64,000 bases of DNA from Paraburkholderia caballeronis. Its GTDB lineage: Bacteria; Pseudomonadota; Gammaproteobacteria; Burkholderiales; Burkholderiaceae. The notes under the pieces are model-generated. The model worked only from the letters and a program-made list of their open reading frames with translations, had not been told where the DNA came from and made no database searches. Shown here piece by piece: positions 27,747 through 35,897 of the stretch. The translations under genes and the position numbers were made by a program. Location of the stretch: the NCBI RefSeq assembly GCF_900104845.1, contig NZ_FNSR01000001.1:3348001-3412000 (forward strand). Direction: 5' to 3'. Position 1 is the stretch's first letter. The number at the start of each line of letters is the position of its first letter.

Positions 27747-29969
27747 CTAACCGCCAATGCTTTCGTAACCGTAGTAGCCGCCGCGATAACCGCCGCCGGT
27801 GAACGCGCCGGTCTGCGGCACGTCGGTCAGCAGCACGCCGCGCAGGTTCACGCCGCCGTTGCGCAGCCGCTTCGCGGTCTCTTCCAGTTCGGACAGCGGA
27901 TGGCGGCCGTGGCGGATCGCGAGCAGCGTCGTGCCCGCGTAGCGGCCGATCACCGTCGAGTCGGTCACCGCGAGCACCGGCGGCGTGTCGATGATCACGA
28001 GGTCGTATTGCGCGCGCAGTTCTTCGAGCAGCGTCTCGAAGCGCGCGCTCATCAGCAGTTCGGACGGGTGCGAGTGCAGCGAGCCCTTCGCGAGCACGTC
28101 GAGGCCCGGCAGCACCTCGCGCTGGATCGCGGAGCGCAGGTCCGCGCCGAGCAGCACGTCGGACAGGCCGGGCTGGTGCGGCACGCCGAAGTGCGAATGC
28201 ACGTCGCCGCGCCGCATGTCGCCGTCGACGATCAGCACGCGCTTGTTCACCGACGCGACGAGCGCCGCGAGATTCACCGACAGGAACGACTTGCCGACGT
28301 CCGGCCGCGAGCCGGTCAGCATCACGATGTTGTTGCGCGCGTTGTTCAGCGATAGCTGCAGCGACGTGCGCAGGCTTCTGACGCCCTCGACCGCGATGTC
28401 CTGCGGCGACTGCTGCGCGAGCACGTGCAGGCCGCGCCGGCGCGACGACACGTTGTGCTGCAGCCGCAGCTGCTGCGAGCTGCGCGGCACGACCGCGAAC
28501 ACCGGCACGCCGAGCGCCGCTTCGAGTTCGTCCGGACGCTCGACGCCGCCGTACAGCGACTTGCGCACGAACGCGACGATCACGCCGAGAATCAGCCCGA
28601 CGCCGATGCTCGCGACGATCACGAGCACGCGCTTCGGCCGCACCGGATCGTCCGGCGGCTCCGCGAAATCGACGACCCGCACGTCGCCGACCTGTCCCGC
28701 CCTCGCGACGCGCAACTGCTGCGCGCTGTTCAGCAGGTTCGTGTAAAGCTCGGTATTCACGTGCACGTCGCGCAGCAGCCGCACCGCGGTCTGCTCGGTG
28801 TCGGGCAGCGCGGACACGTTGCGCGTCAGCGTCCCCTGCGCGCCTTGCAGCGTCGCGATCTGCGCGTCGAGCGCGGAGACCGCCGGATGCTTCGCGGTGA
28901 AGCGTTGCGACATCTCCGCGCGCTGCTGCTGCAATTCGACGAGCCGCGTCTTGTTGTCGACGATCTGTTGCAGCAGCAGCCGGCTTTCCTCGCTCAGATC
29001 GACGGTGCCGTGCTGGTTGCGGAACTTGTTATAGCGCTGCTCGGACGCGTCGAGTTCCGCGCGCAGTTGCGGCAGTTGCTGGTCGACGAACGCGAGCATG
29101 TGCTCCGCCTCGGCCGAGCGGCTTTCGACGTCCTGGCGGATGAACTCGCGCGCCATGCTGTTCAGGATCGTCGCGGTCTGCGCGCTGTCGTGGCCTTCGA
29201 GGCGCGCGCGGATCACGCCGGACTGCAACGCGACCTCCTGCACGTCGACCGCCTTCTGCAAGCGCTCGACGGTGCTGAACGTCGATGCGCGCGTCAGCGT
29301 GAACGGCGTTCCCGGCGGCCCGCTCAACCGGTCGACGCGCAGCGCGATCGGGCCGTCCGGCGTGTTCGCGGCGATGTCCTCGCCGACGCGACCTTCGAGC
29401 AGCCCGATGCCGTCCGGGTCGCGCAGCACGAACGAGCCGTTCTCGCCGGCGACCAGCGTGAAGTCGCGGTCGTACAGCGCGGACGGCGTATCGAAGCGCG
29501 ACACGCCGATCTGGCCGCGTCCCCACGCGAAGCCGGACGGCTTCAGCGACGCCGGCAGCCGCACGCCCCAACTGCCGTCGAAGAGTCCGGACAGCAGCCC
29601 GCCGATAAACGGAATTTCGCGCGGATGCGCGCCCACGTCGAGATGCAGCGCCCGCACCGTCTCCTCGGTGACGAGCCGCGACTTCAGCATCTCGATCTGC
29701 GCGGACGCGGACGTCTTCGTGTCGAACACGCCGGTCAACGGCGGAAGGCTGTCCTTCTTGTCGTTGTCCGTCTTGTCGATCACGTGGAACAGCACGTCCG
29801 CGCGATAGGTCGGCCGCGCGAGGAACGCATACGCACAGCCGAGCAGCGTGACCGCGAGCGTCACGAGCGCGATCACGCGCCAGTTCGCGATCACCGTTTG
29901 CAGATAGTCGCCCAGATAGCGCTCGTCGGTGCCCGCAGCGCCGTAGTTGCCGTCGAAGTTGATCGCCAT
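27747..29969 (-). CDS. wzc: Polysaccharide co-polymerase tyrosine autokinase (Wzc/BceF-like)
   Basis: This 740-residue BY-kinase controls EPS chain assembly and export with Wza. The N-terminal Wzz domain has a membrane helix near residues 32-52 (VIALVTLAVTLLGCAYAFLA). A long periplasmic coiled-coil region is followed by the second helix VLVIVASIGVGLILGVIVAF near 447-466. The cytoplasmic kinase domain carries Walker A GSRPDVGKSF (about 553-562), Walker A' VLIVDGDMRRG and Walker B LVIIDTPPV. A C-terminal tyrosine cluster (GGYRGGYYGYESIGG) is the autophosphorylation site in this family. No Wzb-type phosphatase gene is adjacent, which is unusual. AGGTTACGACG precedes the ATG. Confidence 0.96.
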   Translation of the reverse strand: MAINFDGNYGAAGTDERYLGDYLQTVIANWRVIALVTLAVTLLGCAYAFLARPTYRADVLFHVIDKTDNDKKDSLPPLTGVFDTKTSASAQIEMLKSRLVTEETVRALHLDVGAHPREIPFIGGLLSGLFDGSWGVRLPASLKPSGFAWGRGQIGVSRFDTPSALYDRDFTLVAGENGSFVLRDPDGIGLLEGRVGEDIAANTPDGPIALRVDRLSGPPGTPFTLTRASTFSTVERLQKAVDVQEVALQSGVIRARLEGHDSAQTATILNSMAREFIRQDVESRSAEAEHMLAFVDQQLPQLRAELDASEQRYNKFRNQHGTVDLSEESRLLLQQIVDNKTRLVELQQQRAEMSQRFTAKHPAVSALDAQIATLQGAQGTLTRNVSALPDTEQTAVRLLRDVHVNTELYTNLLNSAQQLRVARAGQVGDVRVVDFAEPPDDPVRPKRVLVIVASIGVGLILGVIVAFVRKSLYGGVERPDELEAALGVPVFAVVPRSSQQLRLQHNVSSRRRGLHVLAQQSPQDIAVEGVRSLRTSLQLSLNNARNNIVMLTGSRPDVGKSFLSVNLAALVASVNKRVLIVDGDMRRGDVHSHFGVPHQPGLSDVLLGADLRSAIQREVLPGLDVLAKGSLHSHPSELLMSARFETLLEELRAQYDLVIIDTPPVLAVTDSTVIGRYAGTTLLAIRHGRHPLSELEETAKRLRNGGVNLRGVLLTDVPQTGAFTGGGYRGGYYGYESIGG

Positions 29970-30039
29970 CGTCGTAACCTGTCGGAAACAGAGTCATCCG
30001 GGCGGACGCGCATTGCGCCCGCCCACCATTCGCCCGCCG

Positions 30040-31182
30040 CTACTTCGCGAGCACCGCGCTTGTGACGCCCGCGTTGATCGCCGGCAGCAGCAGGTTCAGC
30101 ACGCGGTTGAAGCGCACCAGCCCGTTGTTGTCGACGTACACCACATCGTTCGGCTGCAGTTCGAACTGGTTCGCGAGCAGCATCGACACCGGCGACGTCG
30201 CGTCGAGATGGAAAATCTCGGGCTTGTCGCTCATCGAGTTGCGGATCACGAACAACTGGCTCGCCTCGGCGGTGTTCGGATTCAGGCTGCCCGCCTGCGA
30301 CACCGCCTGGGACAATGTGAGCCGGCCGTCGCGCATCGGCATGATCGTCGCGGGCCGGTTCACCTCGCCCATCAGGAACACGCCGTTGTCGTCGCGCGAC
30401 GCGATGCGCAGCATGTCGCCGTTCTTCAGATAGATGTTCGACGGGCTGCGGCCGTGCTCGATCAGATCCGCGACGTTGACCGGATACGACACGCCGTTGC
30501 GCACCAGCGTCACGCGGCTCTGGTCCGCGTTCTGCGTGAAGCCGCCGGCGCGGTTGATCGCCTCGGTCATCGACATCGGAATGTCGTTGATCGCCTGCGC
30601 GCCCGGCGTATGCACCTCGCCGTCGATGTACACCTGCGCGGCGCGGAACGACGCGACGCGCACGGTCACCTCCGGCTTCAGGAACACCTCGCTCAACCGG
30701 GAATGCAGTTCGTTCTGCACGGTCGCCGTGTTCTTGCCGGCCACGTGCAGCGTGCCCGCATACGGAAACTGGACGTTGCCCGAATCGTCGACGAGGAAAC
30801 CCGGCGCCGCGTCCGCGGGCCGCTGCGCCTGGGTCGGCTGGCCGACCGCAGCCGCGAGTTCCGGGTGATCCCACACGGTGATCTGCAATACGTCGCCGGG
30901 GCCGATCTGGTACGGCGTCGGCTTGCCGAACAGGTTCAGCGTCGCCGCGTTCGATTCGGCCTGCGACTGCGATGCGCTGTTCATCTGGCGCAGCATCGCG
31001 AGGTTGATGTCGGTAATCGGCACGTTCACCTGCTGCTGCGGCTCGGTGCTGTACTTGCCGCCCGTTTCGGGCAGCGTCGCGGGCGTGATGATCCGCTGGC
31101 CGGGCGCGAGACTGCACGCGCCCAGCACGACGAGCGCACTCCCTCCCAGCAACAGCCTGATCGACGACAGATATCGGTTCAT
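30040..31182 (-). CDS. wza: Outer-membrane polysaccharide export lipoprotein (Wza-like)
   Basis: This 380-residue OPX protein forms the outer-membrane channel for the EPS. A lipoprotein signal ends in the lipobox ALVVLGAC, with acylated Cys at residue 23. A Poly_export domain (GPGDVLQITVWDHPEL) and SLBB-type domains (VYIDGEVHTPGAQAI, VFLMGEVNRPATIMP) follow. The C-terminal end QPNDVVYVDNNGLVRFNRVLNLLLPAIN matches the amphipathic outer-membrane helix. I chose the ATG giving MNRYLSSIRLL because GAGGAGAG lies just upstream and it gives a clean lipoprotein signal. Longer in-frame starts would add 18 residues before the signal. It is followed 70 bases later by wzc, its functional partner. Confidence 0.95.
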   Translation of the reverse strand: MNRYLSSIRLLLGGSALVVLGACSLAPGQRIITPATLPETGGKYSTEPQQQVNVPITDINLAMLRQMNSASQSQAESNAATLNLFGKPTPYQIGPGDVLQITVWDHPELAAAVGQPTQAQRPADAAPGFLVDDSGNVQFPYAGTLHVAGKNTATVQNELHSRLSEVFLKPEVTVRVASFRAAQVYIDGEVHTPGAQAINDIPMSMTEAINRAGGFTQNADQSRVTLVRNGVSYPVNVADLIEHGRSPSNIYLKNGDMLRIASRDDNGVFLMGEVNRPATIMPMRDGRLTLSQAVSQAGSLNPNTAEASQLFVIRNSMSDKPEIFHLDATSPVSMLLANQFELQPNDVVYVDNNGLVRFNRVLNLLLPAINAGVTSAVLAK

Positions 31183-31232
31183 GTTCTCTCCTCTCATTCC
31201 TGCCTGACGTGCATGAGTTGTCCGCGCCGCGT

Positions 31233-32630
31233 TCAATACGCGTTCGGACTCGCCAGCCCCCGTACGATCGTGGCCGCGATGATCCGCATGTCGAGCCAGA
31301 ACGACCAGTGCCCGAGGTAATACAGATCGTGTGCCACGCGCAGCTCCATTTTTTCGAGTCGGTCCGTTTCTCCGCGAAAGCCGTTGATCTGCGCCCAGCC
31401 GGTGATGCCGGGCTTGATCCGGTAGCGGTGGATGTAGCCGGCGACGACGCTCTGATACAGGTCGTCGTGCTCCAGCGCGTGCGGGCGCGGGCCGACGACC
31501 GACATGTCGCCGCGCAGCACGTTGAAAAACTGCGGCAGTTCGTCGAGGCTCGTGCGGCGCAGGAACGCGCCGATTCGCGTCACGCGCGGATCATCGCGCG
31601 TCGCCTGGCTCACCTTGCCTTCCGCTTCGGTATGCATGCGCATCGAGCGGAACTTGTAGATCGTGAACACGCGGCCGTCCGCGCCCTTGCGCTTCTGCCG
31701 GAACAGCACCGGGCCGCGCGACGACAGCTTCACCGCGAGCGCGATCGCGACGAGCAGCGGCGCGAGGCTCAACAGCGCGGCCGCCGCGAACACGCGGTCG
31801 AACAGTTCCTTCTTCATCAGCGCGCTCGACGACAGCGGCGACGCGACGAGGTTGATCGCCGGCACGCCGAGCAGCTCGATCACGCTGCTGGTGTCGAACA
31901 GGGCGAGGCTGCGCACGTCCGGGATGAAGCGGATGTTCACGAGGTCGTTGCGGAACTCCGCGACGAGCCGCTCGACGAGCCGTTCGTCCGCGAGCGACAT
32001 CGCGAGCCACAGTTCATGCACGTCGTGCGCGCGGATATAGCTGGCGAACGTGTCGATCGTGTCGCAGACCGCGGGCATCGGGCCGGCCGCCGCCGGCGCG
32101 ATGCCCGGCGCGGTGTTGAACAGCGCGGTCGCGCGAAAGCCGGTGCCGGGCTCGGCCTCGATGCGCCGCACGATCTTGGCGCACTGCGCGGTGGAGCCGG
32201 CGATCGCGACCTGATGCAGGTTCAGCCCGGCGCGGCGCGCGCGCGCGAGCACCGCGTGCGTGACGAGCCGCCACGCGATCAGCAGGCCGCCCGCGATCGC
32301 CGTCCAGTACGCGAACCACAGCCGCGACACGATGTCGATGTGCGTGAGCGAGTACATCGAGATCAGCGCGCAGCCCTGCACGACGAGCCACGCGAGCGAC
32401 ACCTGGCCCGCGAGCAGCCGCTTCGAGCGGCCGCGCCACGACTGGTAGATGTCGAACGCGGGAAACAGCGCGAGCGCGAACGCGGCCGAGAACAGCACGA
32501 ACGCGGCGTAGAAACCGCGCTGCGACGCCTCTTCGAAACGGATCTGCGACGCGACGGCCGCGCCGACGATCACCGCCGCGACGTCCAGCACTCTCGCCAT
32601 CAGCCCTTGAAGCTCGCGCATTTTTCTCAC
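31233..32630 (-). CDS. wcaJ: Undecaprenyl-phosphate glucose phosphotransferase (WcaJ-like)
   Basis: WcaJ-type polyisoprenyl-phosphate hexose-1-phosphate transferases start EPS repeat synthesis by loading glucose-1-phosphate on undecaprenyl phosphate. The 465-residue protein has four N-terminal membrane helices and a CoA-binding-like middle domain (LHQVAIAGSTAQCAKIVRRIEA). A re-entrant hydrophobic segment (FDRVFAAAALLSLAPLLVAIAL) precedes the catalytic domain, which has RMHTEAEGKVSQATRDDPRVT, FLRRTSLDELPQFFNVLRGDMS and VGPRP. The C-terminal RYRIKPGITGWAQINGFRGET block is diagnostic. Glucose rather than galactose specificity is by resemblance to WcaJ. AGGGTGAG precedes the start. The gene lies 25 bases after manC. 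Confidence 0.94.
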   Translation of the reverse strand: MRKMRELQGLMARVLDVAAVIVGAAVASQIRFEEASQRGFYAAFVLFSAAFALALFPAFDIYQSWRGRSKRLLAGQVSLAWLVVQGCALISMYSLTHIDIVSRLWFAYWTAIAGGLLIAWRLVTHAVLARARRAGLNLHQVAIAGSTAQCAKIVRRIEAEPGTGFRATALFNTAPGIAPAAAGPMPAVCDTIDTFASYIRAHDVHELWLAMSLADERLVERLVAEFRNDLVNIRFIPDVRSLALFDTSSVIELLGVPAINLVASPLSSSALMKKELFDRVFAAAALLSLAPLLVAIALAVKLSSRGPVLFRQKRKGADGRVFTIYKFRSMRMHTEAEGKVSQATRDDPRVTRIGAFLRRTSLDELPQFFNVLRGDMSVVGPRPHALEHDDLYQSVVAGYIHRYRIKPGITGWAQINGFRGETDRLEKMELRVAHDLYYLGHWSFWLDMRIIAATIVRGLASPNAY

Positions 32631-32655
32631 CCTGCGGTTGTTCGTTGTGCGGCGA

Positions 32656-34191
32656 TCAACTGCAACGTCCGTAGGTATCGTCGAAGCGGACGATGTCGTC
32701 CTCGCCGAGATACGCGCCCGACTGCACCTCGATGATTTCGAGCGGCACCTTGCCGGGGTTTTCGAGCCGGTGGCGAATGCCGAGCGGGATGAACGTCGAT
32801 TCGTTCTCGCTCAGCAGGAACGACTCGTCGCCGCGCGTGACGAGCGCGGTGCCGCGCACGACCACCCAGTGCTCGGCGCGATGGTGATGCAGTTGCAGCG
32901 ACAGCCGCGCGCCCGGCGACACGACGATGCGCTTCACCTGGAACCGCTCGCCGTGATCGATCGAGTCGTAGTAGCCCCACGGGCGGCGCACCTTGCGATG
33001 CGCGTCCGCTTCCGGCGCGTGCTCCGCCTTGATCCGCGCGACGAGGCCCTTCACGTCCTGCACCTTCGAGCGGTCCGCGACCAGCACCGCGTCCGCCGTT
33101 TCGACGACGACCAGATTCGACGTGCCGACGCACGCGACGAGCCGCCCTTCCGAATGCGCGTAGCTCGCGACCGCGCCTTCGAACACGACGCGGCCGCGCG
33201 CGACATTGCCGCTTTCGTCCTTGTCCATCGCGGCCCACACCGCGTCCCACGAACCGAGATCGGACCAGCCCGCGTCGAGCGGCACGACGACGCCTTCGGG
33301 CACGCCGTTCGCGCCGGTCAGCCGCTCCATCACCGCATAGTCGATCGAGTCCGACGGCGAGCGCCCGAACGCGTGCGGGCACGGACGGAACACCGCGCCG
33401 TCGCTGCCGCCGTTCGCGAACGCGGCGACGCACGCTTCGTGCATGTCCGGCTGAAGCGACTTCAGCGCGTCGAGCCACACGCTCGCGCGCATCACGAAGA
33501 TCCCGCTGTTCCACCAGTACGCGCCGTTCGCGACGTATTGCGCGGCGATCTCGGGCGCGGGCTTCTCGACGAAACCGTCGATCCGGTGCGCGCCGTCGCC
33601 CAGCGCCGCGCCGACGCGGATATAACCGAAACCGGTTTCGGGCGAACGCGGCGGCACGCCGAGCGTGACGATCGCGCCGCGCTGCGCGTGGCGCGCGGCG
33701 AGGTCGAGCGCGCCGTGCAGCGCGCTCACGTCGGCGATCGCATGATCGGACGGCATCACGACGAGAATCGCGTCGCCGCCGTCGGCCTGCGCGAGCGTGG
33801 CGCCGAGCGTCAGCGCGGGAGCGGTCTCGCGGCGCGCGGGCTCGACGACGATCCGCGCACCGATGCCGCGCTCGCGCAGTTGTTCCGCAATCGTGAAGCG
33901 ATGCTCTTCGCCGCACACGACGATCGGATCGGACGCCACCTGCCACGCGGCCGGAAAGCCGCTCATGCGGCGCACCGTCGCCTGCAGCAGCGAGTCGGTG
34001 CCGACGACGCCGATCAACTGCTTCGGATAGTGTTCGCGCGACATCGGCCACAGCCGCGTTCCCGAGCCGCCCGCGAGCACGACCGGCACGATGCGCGTGC
34101 AGTCCGGCATGGACCCGGCCGACGAATACGCGGCGACGGACGAAAAAACACCTCCCACGTAGCCATCCCGAACTGTCTGATTCGTATTCAT
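32656..34191 (-). CDS. manC: Mannose-1-phosphate guanylyltransferase/mannose-6-phosphate isomerase
   Basis: This bifunctional type II enzyme of 511 residues isomerises fructose 6-phosphate to mannose 6-phosphate and makes GDP-mannose from mannose 1-phosphate. The guanylyltransferase domain shows the signature LAGGSGTRLWPMSREHYPKQ and the FVEKP sugar-binding motif, with ESGNVARGRVVFEGAV further on. The C-terminal cupin (HHHRAEHWVVVRGTALVTRGDES) is the isomerase. The ATG is supported by AGGA nine bases upstream. It is the second gene in the minus-strand EPS run, 77 bases after the GlxA/AraC-type regulator. No phosphomannomutase (manB) gene is in the window, so that step must come from elsewhere. 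Confidence 0.96.
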   Translation of the reverse strand: MNTNQTVRDGYVGGVFSSVAAYSSAGSMPDCTRIVPVVLAGGSGTRLWPMSREHYPKQLIGVVGTDSLLQATVRRMSGFPAAWQVASDPIVVCGEEHRFTIAEQLRERGIGARIVVEPARRETAPALTLGATLAQADGGDAILVVMPSDHAIADVSALHGALDLAARHAQRGAIVTLGVPPRSPETGFGYIRVGAALGDGAHRIDGFVEKPAPEIAAQYVANGAYWWNSGIFVMRASVWLDALKSLQPDMHEACVAAFANGGSDGAVFRPCPHAFGRSPSDSIDYAVMERLTGANGVPEGVVVPLDAGWSDLGSWDAVWAAMDKDESGNVARGRVVFEGAVASYAHSEGRLVACVGTSNLVVVETADAVLVADRSKVQDVKGLVARIKAEHAPEADAHRKVRRPWGYYDSIDHGERFQVKRIVVSPGARLSLQLHHHRAEHWVVVRGTALVTRGDESFLLSENESTFIPLGIRHRLENPGKVPLEIIEVQSGAYLGEDDIVRFDDTYGRCS

Positions 34192-34268
34192 ATCAGTATT
34201 CCTAAGTACGTGACGAGTCACCGCCCGGAGGTTGAATCCGGGTCGGGGTCGAGGTCGGGTGGCCGGGC

Positions 34269-35264
34269 TCAGGCGCCGGCTTCGCGGCGGCTTTGCTGCC
34301 GGTATTCGGTGGGAGAAATCATCATGCGCTTGCGGAAAATCTTGGCGAGACGGTCGCCGTTGCCCATCCCGGTACGGCGCGCGATCTTGTCGACCGGCAG
34401 TTCCGAATCCGTCAACAGGCTGCACGTGATCGCAAGCCGCGCGTGCAACAGATAGTCCGATGGGGTGATGCCCATTTCCAGCTTGAAGCGGCGCAGGAAG
34501 TTGCGTTCGCTCATCGCAGCCACCTGCGCCGCGTCGGAGATCGAAATCGAACGCTGGCAGTTCTCCTGCAGCCAGCGCGCAGCCGCGCGCACCTTGTCGG
34601 CCGGGTCGCTGCCGAGCGCGTCGCCGAGCAGCGGCATCAGGTTGCCGCCGGAATCCGGCATCAGGCGTTCGGCCACGTTGCGCGCGATCTCGACGCCGAG
34701 GTCGCGCTTCACGAGCGCGAGCGCGCTCTTCATCGAATCGACGCGGTCGTCCGGATCGCTGATCACGTCTTCGCGCACGCTCTGCATCGCATACGAACCG
34801 AAGTCGCGCGGCACGCGCTGCCCGCACAGGCTGGCAGCCTCCAGCAGGGTCCGGCCTTCCGCGATCGGTCTTATCGTTCGCGTGTTGCCGTGCACGCGGC
34901 GCAGCCACGCAAGCAGCCGTTCGTCGGACGCCGCGTTGCACGCGCCCTTGCCGCCCGCGATGAACAGTGCGTCGAAGCCGATGTAGTGACGCGCGTCGAG
35001 ACCGTCCGTCCACACGCGCACCGACGAAGAACAGGTGACGTTGCCGCCGTCCGCAGAGAGGATGCAGACGTCATACGCCTCGTTGCGCGTGCCGCTCGCA
35101 GCGAGTTCGTTGGCGACGTGGAAAACTTCGGCGACGATTCCCGCCCCTAGCAGCGAGCATCCGTCGTACAACAGAATCGCGATGTGTCTGACCTCTCGAC
35201 TGATTCCACCTCTCACGATATGCGAGCCACTGGTGACAGGCAGATCGAGCGTTGCGTATGCCAT
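34269..35264 (-). CDS. GlxA/AraC-family transcriptional regulator of the EPS locus
   Basis: This 331-residue protein has an N-terminal DJ-1/PfpI-like domain (HIAILLYDGCSLLGAGIVAEV; FDALFIAGGKGA) and a C-terminal AraC helix-turn-helix domain (ISISDAAQVAAMSERNFLRRFK; GITPSDYLLHARL; GNGDRLAKIFRKRMMISPTEYR). Active DJ-1 relatives have a nucleophile elbow V-C-T-G-A. Here the site reads I-A-E-G-R (about residues 134-138), so it is probably a non-enzymatic sensor domain. AGGGG precedes the ATG; an upstream ATG 18 codons earlier is less likely. It is first in the minus-strand run before manC and divergent from the GH39-like hydrolase gene. That arrangement suggests local control of EPS; the ligand is unknown. 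Confidence 0.88.
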   Translation of the reverse strand: MAYATLDLPVTSGSHIVRGGISREVRHIAILLYDGCSLLGAGIVAEVFHVANELAASGTRNEAYDVCILSADGGNVTCSSSVRVWTDGLDARHYIGFDALFIAGGKGACNAASDERLLAWLRRVHGNTRTIRPIAEGRTLLEAASLCGQRVPRDFGSYAMQSVREDVISDPDDRVDSMKSALALVKRDLGVEIARNVAERLMPDSGGNLMPLLGDALGSDPADKVRAAARWLQENCQRSISISDAAQVAAMSERNFLRRFKLEMGITPSDYLLHARLAITCSLLTDSELPVDKIARRTGMGNGDRLAKIFRKRMMISPTEYRQQSRREAGA

Positions 35265-35897
35265 GCTTTTTCCCCTAAACATTCCCCGTCCAAAGTGAAA
35301 AAGGCCTGGTATTAGCATTCCGTGTGCAGTGCATCATAGGCAGACATAAATCGGCACTGTGACGACTGACCGAAACTGGCGAGACATTGGCGTATTTAGT
35401 CCGGTCGCGGACTCTTTGCGCGACGCAGCGCCGCGTGCACAGACAAAAGCATCGTGCCGCGCGCGCTGGCGCACAGACAATCCGGCACAGGAAGCGGCGC
35501 CGAACCGGCGCTTCGCCAGTTTCTCTCGCGTCGGCGGCAGGCGTTTGCGCGTGCTGCAGCGTGCGCGAACGAACGAATATTAGGCTCTTTTCGCCACGGT
35601 TGCACCGCACAAATCCAGATAAAAAAATTAATAAGCGCGGCTTTTATCTTCAGATGAATAAGCGCATTCGTTTAATTCGGACGCTTTAGCAGTTGCGGAA
35701 CCAGCATATGAATAAGCGCCGATAAGCGGGGATAACCCTGGTCCGCGGGTGCGACGAACGTTCATGCTGGCTTTTCCGGCAACCATCCGGCGGCCATTCG
35801 TGCGTGCCGGATTGCGCGAAAAGACTAGAGCCTGTCGCAGACAGCGGCCGTCCGGCACCTAGTCTTGCCTGACCAATACCGACAGGGACGCGGCAGC
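35265..35897. other. 633-base divergent control region of the EPS regulator and GH39-like gene
   Basis: This is the longest gene-free stretch in the window and it is clearly less GC-rich than its surroundings around 35300-35400 and 35590-35720. It must hold the promoters of the minus-strand regulator-manC run and of the plus-strand hydrolase. Three exact AATAAGCGC repeats occur in it (listed separately). I found no convincing ORF, tRNA or terminator. Confidence 0.6.
35630..35729 (+). repeat. AATAAGCGC direct repeats in the EPS control region
   Basis: The 9-mer AATAAGCGC occurs at 35630-35638, 35657-35665 and 35711-35719, with a variant GATAAGCGG at 35721-35729. Spacings between the exact copies are 27 and 54 bases. 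Regular spacing in an AT-rich divergent intergenic region suggests transcription-factor binding sites, perhaps for the adjacent AraC-type regulator. The assignment is inference only. Confidence 0.55.

Noticed and set aside
35319..35860. Short ORFs inside the EPS divergent region (such as one starting at 35387)
   Set aside because: They lack ribosome sites and family similarity, overlap each other on both strands, and lie in a promoter-like region.
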